Below are positions 45,296-53,872 of a stretch of 64,000 nucleotides of DNA, in pieces. The notes under the pieces were generated by a model. That model made no database searches and was not told the DNA's origin. It saw nothing but the letters and a program-made list of their open reading frames with translations. The position numbers were made by a program, and so were the translations under genes. Positions within the stretch are counted from its first letter, which is position 1; every line of letters begins with the position of its first letter. The stretch is from Endozoicomonas sp965208385 (GTDB taxonomy: Bacteria > Pseudomonadota > Gammaproteobacteria > Pseudomonadales > Endozoicomonadaceae), in contig CBDBOO010000071.1 in the NCBI GenBank assembly GCA_965208385.1, positions 1 to 64,000 of the forward strand. The letters run 5' to 3'.

Positions 45296-46846
45296 TTATC
45301 TGTATCCATCCAGATACTTTGATATCTTGTTGGCAATCGAGTTAATTTGCATTTTCCTCAAAGCTTCAATAATTTCTTCAAAACTGATTCCCTTAAGCTT
45401 AATTATCTCCACAAGTCCGGACCGATAATGCTCTGAAATGTCAACCTGCTTCAAGGCATTTTCTTTAATTTCACGGATTTTTCCTTGACCAATATTCAAC
45501 CATGAAGCCAATGATTCCCAATTTGAAACGCTCATCAGTACATCTGTACCCATTAAAAAATTTCTGTCTTCAATAGTTGATACAATATGATGGCCTCGTT
45601 TTCTTCCGTCATTTTTTGCTATAGAGCGGACGAGTTTTCGCTTTTCAGCACGAGGTTCAGAATGACAACCATATTCCGGAAACTCGCAATATTCACTTTT
45701 GTACTTTTTCTCATAGGGATTCAATTTCCAATGATACCAGGCAATATCAATATATCTGCTTTCTTTAACCAGTTCGGCCAATAAACTTTCAAGATCAGTT
45801 TCTTTTTTAAAAAGAATAATCGAGTCAGCGTATTCCTTAGGGATATAACAATCTTCATCCCTGTTCATTTCACAGCGAGGAGCGTTTCTCTGAAGTTTCG
45901 TTACATCCAGCATTAAACTAACCATTTTAAACCTTGGGTATTCAACCAACTTCCTCCACGATGAAGCTCCAAGTTCAATCACATCTCCAAGAACCGCAAC
46001 ACCTTTATAGTCCAAAACATTTTCAAGTTCATTTAACTTACTATCTTCCTCCTCAATACCCCACGACTGTTCAAAAGCAAGGGCAAAAGCAACGGGTTGA
46101 TTTTTTGCTTTAAGTTGATTTAACTGTATTGTTTTTGAATGCAGGAAATAATCCAGTTTTTCAATCTGAGTTTCAACTCTGGAAGAAAATGGCGTTAGTC
46201 GTTCCATTAGCCCATGATAGTCAGATGGTCCCCTTATATAGCTATTCAACTCTCTATTCAACTTGTGAAAAAGTATTTTATTCAGGCTTTCCCGACTAAT
46301 GCTTTGATAGTACGCCTCCTGAGAAGCCAGGGCGAGAAAAAGCAGAGCATAGGTGTATGAATACTCTTCCTGTGATCGATTAGGGGCAGCATGTGCTGCA
46401 TTCAGTAGCTGAACAAAGCTATCAAAATTTCCCTGTTCAGCATAATCAGCAGCAGCTTCCATAAAACCATCAACAGAGAATACCGGAATCTCTGCCAATG
46501 CAGGCCAGACAATACTCCAGTCGACCCCCGCTACATAGAATGCAGAATCATTCATTTTACTCAAGACTATATCATTGATGCGCCCCAGGACTTCCAACTC
46601 TTCATGTTTCAGATCATCTGAATGGCTGGTTTCAACAACAGCTGCTTTCATTGCCCCATCTGCATGCACCCTTTGGGGCATTGTCCGATGCTTTGATTGT
46701 TTTCCATTATGATCACTGACTGCTTCTGCACTGGGAATTCCGAGAATCGAAATAAAACAAAATACAGCACTGTACCTCATGATAAATTTCATTCCTTCAA
46801 ATTGAATACTGAACATATTTTCCGCCTTGTTTTTTAAAAAAATCAA
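45296..46846 (-). CDS. Secreted protein with C-terminal Death-like domain (paralogue 2)
   Basis: Up to 516 aa; the real start is probably the Met at 46792 or 46780, giving a signal peptide (MRYSAVFCFISILGIPSAEA). The middle 350 residues are unlike anything I know and share blocks with the upstream paralogue: VDWSIVWPALAEIPVFSVDG, LLFLALASQEAYY, IDIAWYHWKLNP. The last 80 residues fit a Death-domain pattern: NWESLASWLNIGQGKIREIK, YRSGLVEIIKLKGISFEEII, EALRKMQINSIANKI. Such domains normally mediate homotypic binding in animal apoptosis and immunity proteins. It forms an operon with its paralogue, 10 bp upstream. Confidence 0.7.
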   Translation of the reverse strand: MIFLKNKAENMFSIQFEGMKFIMRYSAVFCFISILGIPSAEAVSDHNGKQSKHRTMPQRVHADGAMKAAVVETSHSDDLKHEELEVLGRINDIVLSKMNDSAFYVAGVDWSIVWPALAEIPVFSVDGFMEAAADYAEQGNFDSFVQLLNAAHAAPNRSQEEYSYTYALLFLALASQEAYYQSISRESLNKILFHKLNRELNSYIRGPSDYHGLMERLTPFSSRVETQIEKLDYFLHSKTIQLNQLKAKNQPVAFALAFEQSWGIEEEDSKLNELENVLDYKGVAVLGDVIELGASSWRKLVEYPRFKMVSLMLDVTKLQRNAPRCEMNRDEDCYIPKEYADSIILFKKETDLESLLAELVKESRYIDIAWYHWKLNPYEKKYKSEYCEFPEYGCHSEPRAEKRKLVRSIAKNDGRKRGHHIVSTIEDRNFLMGTDVLMSVSNWESLASWLNIGQGKIREIKENALKQVDISEHYRSGLVEIIKLKGISFEEIIEALRKMQINSIANKISKYLDGYR

Positions 46847-46856
46847 CTTCTGATAT

Positions 46857-48383
46857 TTATCTGACAGGGCATTTTGAAAGCCCGTTATACTTCACAAGAC
46901 ATTGCCTGATAATAGATTCAGCACTATACATTCCCAACCTATGCAAAGACTGACACAAGTCCTCAAACCTTAAGTCTGCATCTGAAATCTTTTGAATCAC
47001 CATTCTTATTCTTTTATCTAAAACGGATCCTCCTCCATAATGTGAGTTGGCCGCAATTGAATTAACACTTCCCTTACCAAAACCAATATCAATGAGTAAA
47101 CTTTCCCAATCAACACCATGATTCATCAATATATTTAGTAAAGAATTCACTTCAGGCCCACCCTCAATCCTTCGATCACTAAGATCTTGAGCATTTGGCA
47201 TTCTATGATCTGCTTTCCAATGGTCATTGACAGATTTCTCTCTTACTCTATGACTTTTCCGGCAATTCCCTGACTCACAAACCCCTTCCATTTCAGGCAT
47301 TATTTTCCAGTGGTACCAGGCCAGCTCGATGTAATCTGTTTTTTTCAAGTTTGCTGAAATATAACTTTTCAATCCAGTCTCAACGTTTAATTGAATAATT
47401 TCTTTCCCATCAACTTCAACACAATCTTCATCTGTATGAATATCACAATAGGGTGAATATTCATCTAATGACTGTTGATCAAGCATAAAACTTACAAATT
47501 TAAATCTGATATTCTCCTCCTCCTTCCAAACTTCTAACCCTGATTTTATCATCCCACCTATGGAGGCTGAACCTTTACCACCTAACCTGGAAAAAACATC
47601 AAATACCAAACTTTTTTCCGATCCTCCAAATTTATCTATTAACATAGTTTCAAAAGCAAAACCCAGACTGCCAGGATTATTCATTGTATAAACATCAGAA
47701 AGCTCACCTTCCTGTAAATGCAAATAAAAATCCAGCCTTTCATTATTTTTATCTATTTCACTATAAAAAGGCGTCCATTTTTTAACCAGCCTTTTCATAA
47801 GTTCAATATCAAGAACTCCACCCTCACTAAATCTTTTTACACTACTCATCCATTTTTCATACAGCAGAATATTAGGGTTTTCCCGCTTCATATATTCGTA
47901 ATAACCATGCTGTGAAACAACCGCAAGAAAGAGCAGAGCATAGGGCGAACCAAATTTCTTTTTATTTTCTCTGGATCTTTGTTCCAATTCATTCAGATAA
48001 GAAAGCAGAAAGCTTACTCCACTCTCTTTTCCATAGGCATCTGCCATCAACATATAACCATCAAGAGAAAAGAGCTCAGACTGACGCAAGGCAGGCCATA
48101 TAATACTCCAGTCTATTCTTTTAATATGATAAAGATGATTACTCAATAAATTGGACATAACATCATCAAGCCAGCTCATCAGTTCAGACTCTTCCTGAAT
48201 CAGAGTCTCTTCCCGATTCATTTCTACAACTGCCTGCATATTAAGGCCATTCAATTTATTAACTTCCGGCATGTGACGGCGTGATTTACCACTATCACCA
48301 TTGCAGATAATTGACACGGACATTATTAGCAATGCAGCAATAAGAAATCCTGAAAAAGAACAAAAACCAGTTCGCCTGAACAT
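46857..48383 (-). CDS. Secreted protein with C-terminal Death-like domain (paralogue 1)
   Basis: 508 aa. Hydrophobic signal sequence (FSGFLIAALLIMSVSIICNG). Shares order and blocks with the downstream paralogue: IDWSIIWPALRQSELFSLDG, YALLFLAVVSQHGYYEY, IELAWYHWKIMPE. The C-terminal 80 residues (VDWESLLIDIGFGKGSVNSI, VIQKISDADLRFEDLCQSLH, RLGMYSAESIIRQCL) again follow the six-helix Death-domain pattern. Divergence between the two is high, so the duplication is old or the genes evolve fast. Probably exported, host-directed or surface proteins. Confidence 0.68.
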   Translation of the reverse strand: MFRRTGFCSFSGFLIAALLIMSVSIICNGDSGKSRRHMPEVNKLNGLNMQAVVEMNREETLIQEESELMSWLDDVMSNLLSNHLYHIKRIDWSIIWPALRQSELFSLDGYMLMADAYGKESGVSFLLSYLNELEQRSRENKKKFGSPYALLFLAVVSQHGYYEYMKRENPNILLYEKWMSSVKRFSEGGVLDIELMKRLVKKWTPFYSEIDKNNERLDFYLHLQEGELSDVYTMNNPGSLGFAFETMLIDKFGGSEKSLVFDVFSRLGGKGSASIGGMIKSGLEVWKEEENIRFKFVSFMLDQQSLDEYSPYCDIHTDEDCVEVDGKEIIQLNVETGLKSYISANLKKTDYIELAWYHWKIMPEMEGVCESGNCRKSHRVREKSVNDHWKADHRMPNAQDLSDRRIEGGPEVNSLLNILMNHGVDWESLLIDIGFGKGSVNSIAANSHYGGGSVLDKRIRMVIQKISDADLRFEDLCQSLHRLGMYSAESIIRQCLVKYNGLSKCPVR

Positions 48384-48615
48384 ACACGATATTTCCTGTT
48401 AATTTATTCTCAAGACAGAATAGTAGAATATATCTACATATTTATTTTAATTTTTAAAACGGAAGACACTAGACTGTCTAGTACGTGACGGTTGATATTC
48501 AATGATTTAGCGAAAACAATTACTTACTTGCGTAACTGTCAATTAAAAAAACGAAAGTCTTCAGTTTATCTAATAATTCAATTATTCAGAAGGAATAGGT
48601 GTTACTGAAATTTAA

Positions 48616-49488
48616 TTATTCAGTGGAAAGTTTTTCTTCAATATTCAAATAGACTGATAGCAAACCTGCTCCAATTACAAAAACAATCCCAAGAATCGCC
48701 CAGATATCAGGTATATGATTCCATATTATCCATCCCAGTAATCCAGCAAAGACTACGCCTGAATAATTAACAGGTGCAATGACGCTCGCTCTGGTACAAC
48801 TGTAGGCCTGGGTGTACAACCACATGGTCAAACAGATCGATAAGCCAATATAGATGAGATAAGGAAGTGTCCAGAAAGGAATACTCTGCCAGTGGACAAT
48901 GGCGAGAGGGATACTGCAAAGTAATGAAATCAGAAAATAGTAGAAAAGAATAACACTGGACGATTCGGTAGAAGCCAATGAGCGGGTAGCGACCATGGAC
49001 ACCGCCAGGCTGATTCCTGACAGCAATCCCACTAAATGCCAGATTTTCATGTCACTGATTTCGGGCTTGATAATCAGGATCACACCTGCAAAACCTACCA
49101 GCATGGGCCACCAGCGACGTTTCGGTACAATCACCTTCATCCAGCCAAAAACCACCAGAGGTACAATAAGCGGTGCAGTATTTCTTAACAATGAGGCATC
49201 AACCAGTGGAATCTGTTCCAGAGCCAGATAATAGGTGAAAAAGCACAACCACCCCATCACACCTCTTAATAAATGCTCTCCCGGTCTGGCCGTTTTCAGG
49301 GGAGATAGTCCACGCCGAAACAGCCAGGGCATCATAATCAACAGACAAAGTGCATACTGAACAAACACAATAACGGGTATAGCTACTTCACCGGCTATAA
49401 ACTTTGTCGCAGCACCCGCAGTGCTGGCGACTATCGCAGTAGCCAGGGCAAAAAAAACACCTTTTGACACATTGTCTTCAGCAGCCAT
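48616..49488 (-). CDS. EamA/DMT-family transporter
   Basis: 290 aa with ten predicted helices in two EamA repeats of about 140 residues. Typical features are the first-repeat end GVMGWLCFFTYYLALEQIPLVDASLL and the second-repeat ASVIAPVNYSGVVFAGLLGWIIWNHIPD. This S-adenosylmethionine/drug-metabolite group exports small organic molecules. The substrate is unknown. It is 26 bp downstream of the enoyl-CoA hydratase gene and in the same direction, so it may share its transcript. Confidence 0.85.
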   Translation of the reverse strand: MAAEDNVSKGVFFALATAIVASTAGAATKFIAGEVAIPVIVFVQYALCLLIMMPWLFRRGLSPLKTARPGEHLLRGVMGWLCFFTYYLALEQIPLVDASLLRNTAPLIVPLVVFGWMKVIVPKRRWWPMLVGFAGVILIIKPEISDMKIWHLVGLLSGISLAVSMVATRSLASTESSSVILFYYFLISLLCSIPLAIVHWQSIPFWTLPYLIYIGLSICLTMWLYTQAYSCTRASVIAPVNYSGVVFAGLLGWIIWNHIPDIWAILGIVFVIGAGLLSVYLNIEEKLSTE

Positions 49489-49514
49489 ACATCCCTTATC
49501 CCTGGCAGATCAGA

Positions 49515-50264
49515 TTATTTTTTACCGGACATAAAGGCCATCAGCACCTTGCGAGCTTCATCAGACTGGAGACGCTGGGCAAACAGCATGCCTTCCTCAC
49601 CCATACGATGCTCAACTTCATCACGATAGGTTTTGGTCAGCAGATTTTTACTGATTTTCAATGCTTCTGCCGGTTGAGCTGCCAGTTGTTCCGCTTTGGC
49701 CAGAGCGTGTTCAAATAATGCGTCATCAGCAACCACATCGTTAACAATGCCATATTCCCGCGCCTTGTGACTATCAAAGAAGTCACCCAGCAATAACAAC
49801 TCTGAAGCTCTCTGACGTCCCATCATGCCAGGCATCAGCAGACTGGACGCTGCTTCAGGAACCAACCCGAGATTGACAAAGGGTAATCTCAGTCGTGCAT
49901 TTTCAGACGCATAGGCCAGATCACAATGCAACAGCATGGTAACGCCAATACCCACCGCTGTGCCACTGACAGCAGCAACCAGAGGTTTCTCCATTTTGAC
50001 AAAATAACGCAGCAAATCCATGACAGGGGATTCGTCACCAAAACCACGCTGCAGAAAATCACCCAGATCATTGCCTGCAGTAAATGCTTCAGGGTGGCCA
50101 CAAATCATGGCAACACGAATATCATCACTGTTATCTGCTTCAATCAGGGCGCCGGTGATGGCTTTATACATATCACCGGTCAGGGCGTTCTTTTTTTCAG
50201 GCCGATTCATTTTAATGATCAGAACCTGTCCTTTTTTCTCAACAACTACATGGCTGTCAGACAT
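49515..50264 (-). CDS. Enoyl-CoA hydratase/isomerase family protein
   Basis: 249 aa crotonase-fold protein. Start chosen at 50264 (MSDSHVVVEKKGQVLIIKMN) with AAGGATAAG before it; the frame runs 19 codons further without a site. Oxyanion-hole regions are HPEAFTAGNDLGDFL and SGTAVGIGVTMLLHCDLAYA. The first catalytic Glu position reads GTAVGIG and LRLPFVNLGLVPEAASSLLM keeps the usual VPE. It probably acts in fatty-acid oxidation or isomerisation. Exact substrate unknown. Confidence 0.88.
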   Translation of the reverse strand: MSDSHVVVEKKGQVLIIKMNRPEKKNALTGDMYKAITGALIEADNSDDIRVAMICGHPEAFTAGNDLGDFLQRGFGDESPVMDLLRYFVKMEKPLVAAVSGTAVGIGVTMLLHCDLAYASENARLRLPFVNLGLVPEAASSLLMPGMMGRQRASELLLLGDFFDSHKAREYGIVNDVVADDALFEHALAKAEQLAAQPAEALKISKNLLTKTYRDEVEHRMGEEGMLFAQRLQSDEARKVLMAFMSGKK

Positions 50265-50561
50265 CTTACTTATCCTTTTTATAATCAAATCCGTTAGCGA
50301 ACCTGATCTACATTTTTGCACACTGACTACTCTAATACCATTTAGACTTTTAAACTACAGCTGTTCATAAGCGGATTATTCCTTCGGATTTAATCAAAAA
50401 AATATATTGAATCCAAACCCTGAAAGCTTTATTCGAATTCGATTGTTTTTGTTTCTGATCAAAACAGAATAAAGTTTTCAAATCCTTTTCACTGCCGTCC
50501 TACGCAGTCATGAACCACTGGTCTACTATTGTCACTTTATAACCGTATTATGTAGTTACTT

Positions 50562-51503
50562 ATGCTCAATAAAACCACCCTCGGCTTTACCGTTATTCTT
50601 GCCCTGTCAAATCAGGTTCAAGCTGATACTACTATTCAGCCAATCACTGATGATAACGCCATAACCAAACAGTTTATTGCGGGCTACAAACAACAGATAC
50701 TGGATCAGATGATCAAGATAGATGGCGGTGAGTACATGATGGGTTCCGACAGTCCATCGGCGCGAGGTATAGAAAAGCCTGCTCACAAGGTTATTCTGGA
50801 TAATTTTTACCTGGGTAAATTCGAAATGACTCAGGAGATTTACAGCAAGGTCATGGGTACTAATGCCAGTTATTTCAGTTGTGATAACTGCCCGGTAGAC
50901 ACCACAAGCTGGCTTGAAATTGACCGCTTCATCAAACGACTGAACCAGTTAACCGGCAAAACATTCCGACTGCCTACAGAAGCCGAATGGGAGTTTGCCG
51001 CCAGGGGAGGCAATAAATCCAGAGGCTATAAATACTCCGGCTCCAATGATATTAATGATGTCGCCTGGTACAGTAAAAATTCCGGTTTCAAAACCCATGA
51101 CGTGGGTACAAAACAACCTAATGAACTGGGGTTGTATGATATGACCGGTAATGTTTCCGAATGGTGTGCCGATGCTGCCCACACTCAATATTATTCTATC
51201 TCGCCGGTGAATAACCCTTTCTCTGAAACAAGCAGTGACAGAAGCTACAACATGAGAAATGTTCGGGGCGGCAGTTTTGAATATGACGACAATGAATCTT
51301 ATGTTTATTCAAGAGATGGCAGTAGTCATAACGCCAAAGTAACAGGAATGGGCTTCCGACTGGCCATGAGCACCATGGAGAATACCCCGGTGCCACCTTC
51401 TGAAATACCTTCTGAAACACCTTCTGAAACACCTTCTGAAACACCTTCTGAAACACCTTCTGAAACACCTGAACTAAAAAAAGAACCGAAAAATACTCAA
51501 TAA
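50562..51503 (+). CDS. Secreted FGE/SUMF1-like protein
   Basis: 313 aa. Signal peptide (TTLGFTVILALSNQVQA), then an FGE-sulfatase domain at about 50-270: MIKIDGGEYMMGSDSPSARG, FYLGKFEMTQEIYSKVMGT, FRLPTEAEWEFAARGG, GLYDMTGNVSEWCAD, RNVRGGSF and GMGFRLAM. True formylglycine-generating enzymes need two active-site Cys near the C-terminus; I do not see that pair here, so a non-catalytic or lectin-like role is likely. The tail is a (PSET)n repeat from 12-bp DNA units. The nearby sulfatase is a Ser type and does not need this enzyme. Confidence 0.82.
   Translation: MLNKTTLGFTVILALSNQVQADTTIQPITDDNAITKQFIAGYKQQILDQMIKIDGGEYMMGSDSPSARGIEKPAHKVILDNFYLGKFEMTQEIYSKVMGTNASYFSCDNCPVDTTSWLEIDRFIKRLNQLTGKTFRLPTEAEWEFAARGGNKSRGYKYSGSNDINDVAWYSKNSGFKTHDVGTKQPNELGLYDMTGNVSEWCADAAHTQYYSISPVNNPFSETSSDRSYNMRNVRGGSFEYDDNESYVYSRDGSSHNAKVTGMGFRLAMSTMENTPVPPSEIPSETPSETPSETPSETPSETPELKKEPKNTQ
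51396..51467 (+). repeat. Six tandem 12-bp repeats (one variant, five exact)
   Basis: CCTTCTGAAATA is followed by five copies of CCTTCTGAAACA, encoding PSEI and then PSET units at the C-terminus of the SUMF1-like protein. Changes in copy number stay in frame. Confidence 0.95.
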
Positions 51504-51510
51504 CTATTTA

Positions 51511-51605
51511 ATACCATTGCCGTATTCTCACTTTGCTATTACGTTGCCTTTGCAGACTCGTAATGTCTACCTGGAGCCTGCCCGAGAACAGTATAACAGG
51601 CAGGT
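51511..51605. repeat. Partial dispersed palindromic repeat (families A and B mixed)
   Basis: It starts ATACCATTGCCGTATTCT and continues GCTATT...TTGCCTTTGCAG like one arm of the element at 9852-10013. It then carries GGAGCCTGCCCGAGAACAG, like the arm of the element at 12456-12621. This links the two repeat types. It sits between the SUMF1-like gene and the convergent AraC gene. Confidence 0.45.
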
Positions 51606-51617
51606 GTCCGGTTTATT

Positions 51618-52544
51618 TTACGGATGATCTGCCTGTTTCAAAGTATCCGATGGATATTCTCCGAATAACTTGAAATAACGTGCTGACATTCGCCCAAGGT
51701 CACTCATGTCCAGACTGTATGCCGCATCAGATACCGATGCATATTCCCCATTAAGCAATGAATCCCGCAATAAATACAGTTTTCTATAAAGCCAGTATTT
51801 CTTTGGAGACATACCAGTGACTTCTTTGAACATGCTTATGATTGAGTGAGTAGTTACCTTCAACTCTCTTGCCACCAGATTAACAAATGGCGCGGAGCTT
51901 CTGTGATTTCTTATTACTCTGATAACTGAAGGCACCAGATGCTTGCGGGGCAATCGGCTACGACCTGTTCTTTTCTGGGGGCGTAAAGGAGGACTTACCG
52001 ATTTCAGCTCTTCAAGTAACAGATGAACCTGATCAAGAACAGGCGTTCCTGTACTTTGCCCTGCAGAAAGATACCGGACTATTTCACTTCGCAGATGTTC
52101 CAGCCTGTCACTGGCCAGGGAAACAGGCATCGTGGTTGAACTCATCAGATTCAGATGCCTTGAATCCGTTTCGAAACTGACTATCATCCAGGGACAATCT
52201 GCTGGTACACAAATACTGAGAGGTGAGCCTGAATTATGAGTAGACAGCCCCACTTGCTGATCATTCAGTAAAATACTATTAAAGTAAAACTCTCCTGCTT
52301 TCAGGGGAAAACACAGAAAAGCCTGATTCTTTGAAATTGTATTCTGGAGATTAAAAGTCACTAACTGATCAGGAGCAGAAAGCAGAGTGAAAATGACCCT
52401 CCCCCTACTTTCTTCATCATACTGATAATTCTGATCTTCCAGACTATGTACAGCACTGCCTCCAGCACCACTCATAATCAGTTCCGCATTCAGCCTTGCC
52501 GACAAGGCATGGCGAAATTCATCAAACTGTACAAATACCGGCAC
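51618..52544 (-). CDS. AraC-family transcriptional regulator
   Basis: 308 aa. An N-terminal ligand-sensing region (beta-rich, VTFNLQNTISKNQAFLCFPL) is followed by the AraC DNA-binding domain in the last 100 residues. First helix-turn-helix: FVNLVARELKVTTHSIISMF, GMSPKKYWLYRKL. Second: SVSDAAYSLDMSDLGRMSAR YF with the final FGEYPSDTL. It lies 11 bp after batD in the same direction, so it may be read through from the Bat operon. Its targets are unknown. Confidence 0.85.
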   Translation of the reverse strand: MPVFVQFDEFRHALSARLNAELIMSGAGGSAVHSLEDQNYQYDEESRGRVIFTLLSAPDQLVTFNLQNTISKNQAFLCFPLKAGEFYFNSILLNDQQVGLSTHNSGSPLSICVPADCPWMIVSFETDSRHLNLMSSTTMPVSLASDRLEHLRSEIVRYLSAGQSTGTPVLDQVHLLLEELKSVSPPLRPQKRTGRSRLPRKHLVPSVIRVIRNHRSSAPFVNLVARELKVTTHSIISMFKEVTGMSPKKYWLYRKLYLLRDSLLNGEYASVSDAAYSLDMSDLGRMSARYFKLFGEYPSDTLKQADHP

Positions 52545-52555
52545 CTGAACGACTC

Positions 52556-53872
52556 TTAACGATTCAAAGCGGGCAAACTATAACGATGGTGCTTCGGCTG
52601 CAAGTTCTGCTTGTAATGAGCACGCGTTTTTTTCAGGCTCTCAACCACATCTTTACCACTGATGTCCTGGTATTTATTGCCATAGCGCTTACTTAACCAG
52701 GTAGCAATTTCTAACGACAGGGTTTCTGCCATGCTACCACGGGCACATAACCACAAATGATAGAGATGAATCGCCCGCCTATGACTGCTGAACCGTATGG
52801 CAATTAACATTCGATAAAAACACACAGGTTCGCTGGTAATGAGGCGCTTTGTCTTGGTACCAACAGTGGTGCGCAGCCTGTATACAAAACGCACTATTTC
52901 CCGATGGGAACGCAGCATCAGCATCAAGACAAACACAGCAATAATCATAGTCAGCAAGATAAAACCAAGATTATCCAGAACCCTGGCCCCAAGCCCTCTC
53001 TGTAACTCAGCTTCGGCTCCGGCATCCGGTGCCGCCGCGATAGGGATAGTCACTGGTGCTAGCTGTGCACTTTCAAAACGGTCTTTCTCTGTATTCCACC
53101 AGCGAAGCTTTATACCTGGCAGGGTGTAGCTACCCTCATCATAAGCCAGGTAAGAAAACGTCTCGATTCTTTTACCACCAATAAAATCACCACGGTCAGA
53201 GGTGACTGCCACCACCTGAGGATTATCAGTATACAGTTCCATGCCTTCTGGCAACGTCCCTGCGTCAATGGCAGGAATAAAAGAAGCCAGAGTACCATCC
53301 ACCTCAACAGTGACTTTACGGGTGACTGCATCACCCACCTTAAGACCTTCCAATGACACCGGCTCAAAGGTTTCCTTCAATGTCAGACGGGAAGCCGGAA
53401 GAAAGCTGGTCAGATCACCCGCTCCTGCTGGCATTTTAACCTCAAAAGGAGCAGCGCTTACGACAACGGATCTTTTATCATCAGACAGGGCCGGTGTCAG
53501 TATTATTTCTGAACGGGGTAGCCGTAATGTCCCGGTCTTCTGGGGAATCAGCAAAAACTCCCGACGTACACCTGCGTAGGTTTTACCTTTTATTCGCTGC
53601 TGTAACGCCAGATTCTGGGCGGCACTGTCGATAATAACGGCTCCCGGCATTTGCCATTGTGGGTATACCGGTGGTGCGGTAAACCAGGTGGTTACCATGG
53701 CATCAACATTTAACAGCACAGTCTGCTTGGGAACCAGTGGTTTATCCAGAGGGTAGCCATCCACCTTAACCACTCTGGCTGATGCCAGACTGTATACTTC
53801 CTCCGCCTGAACAGTCGAAATCACAGATAGCATCGACAGAGAGAACAGACACGTTAACAGACGTTTATTCAT
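52556..53872 (-). CDS. batD: BatD-family protein (oxygen-tolerance operon)
   Basis: 438 aa. Signal peptide (LLTCLFSLSMLSVISTVQA), a periplasmic beta-rich region (KTGTLRLPRSEI, SLEGLKVGDAVTRKVTVEVDG, SYLAYDEGSYTLPGIKLRWW), one membrane helix (ILLTMIIAVFVLMLMLRSH, about 305-323) and a cytoplasmic helical tail. This is the layout of BatD (DUF7939/oxygen-tolerance family). Its start overlaps the end of the BatB/C gene by 8 bp. The function of BatD is not biochemically settled. Confidence 0.82.
   Translation of the reverse strand: MNKRLLTCLFSLSMLSVISTVQAEEVYSLASARVVKVDGYPLDKPLVPKQTVLLNVDAMVTTWFTAPPVYPQWQMPGAVIIDSAAQNLALQQRIKGKTYAGVRREFLLIPQKTGTLRLPRSEIILTPALSDDKRSVVVSAAPFEVKMPAGAGDLTSFLPASRLTLKETFEPVSLEGLKVGDAVTRKVTVEVDGTLASFIPAIDAGTLPEGMELYTDNPQVVAVTSDRGDFIGGKRIETFSYLAYDEGSYTLPGIKLRWWNTEKDRFESAQLAPVTIPIAAAPDAGAEAELQRGLGARVLDNLGFILLTMIIAVFVLMLMLRSHREIVRFVYRLRTTVGTKTKRLITSEPVCFYRMLIAIRFSSHRRAIHLYHLWLCARGSMAETLSLEIATWLSKRYGNKYQDISGKDVVESLKKTRAHYKQNLQPKHHRYSLPALNR

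Noticed and set aside
51396..51467. Regular repeats considered as a CRISPR-like array
   Set aside because: The units are 12 bp, contiguous, without spacers and in frame with the protein.
51196..51468. Minus-strand frame full of FQKV repeats
   Set aside because: This is the antisense reading of the 12-bp PSET repeats in the SUMF1-like gene, not a separate protein.
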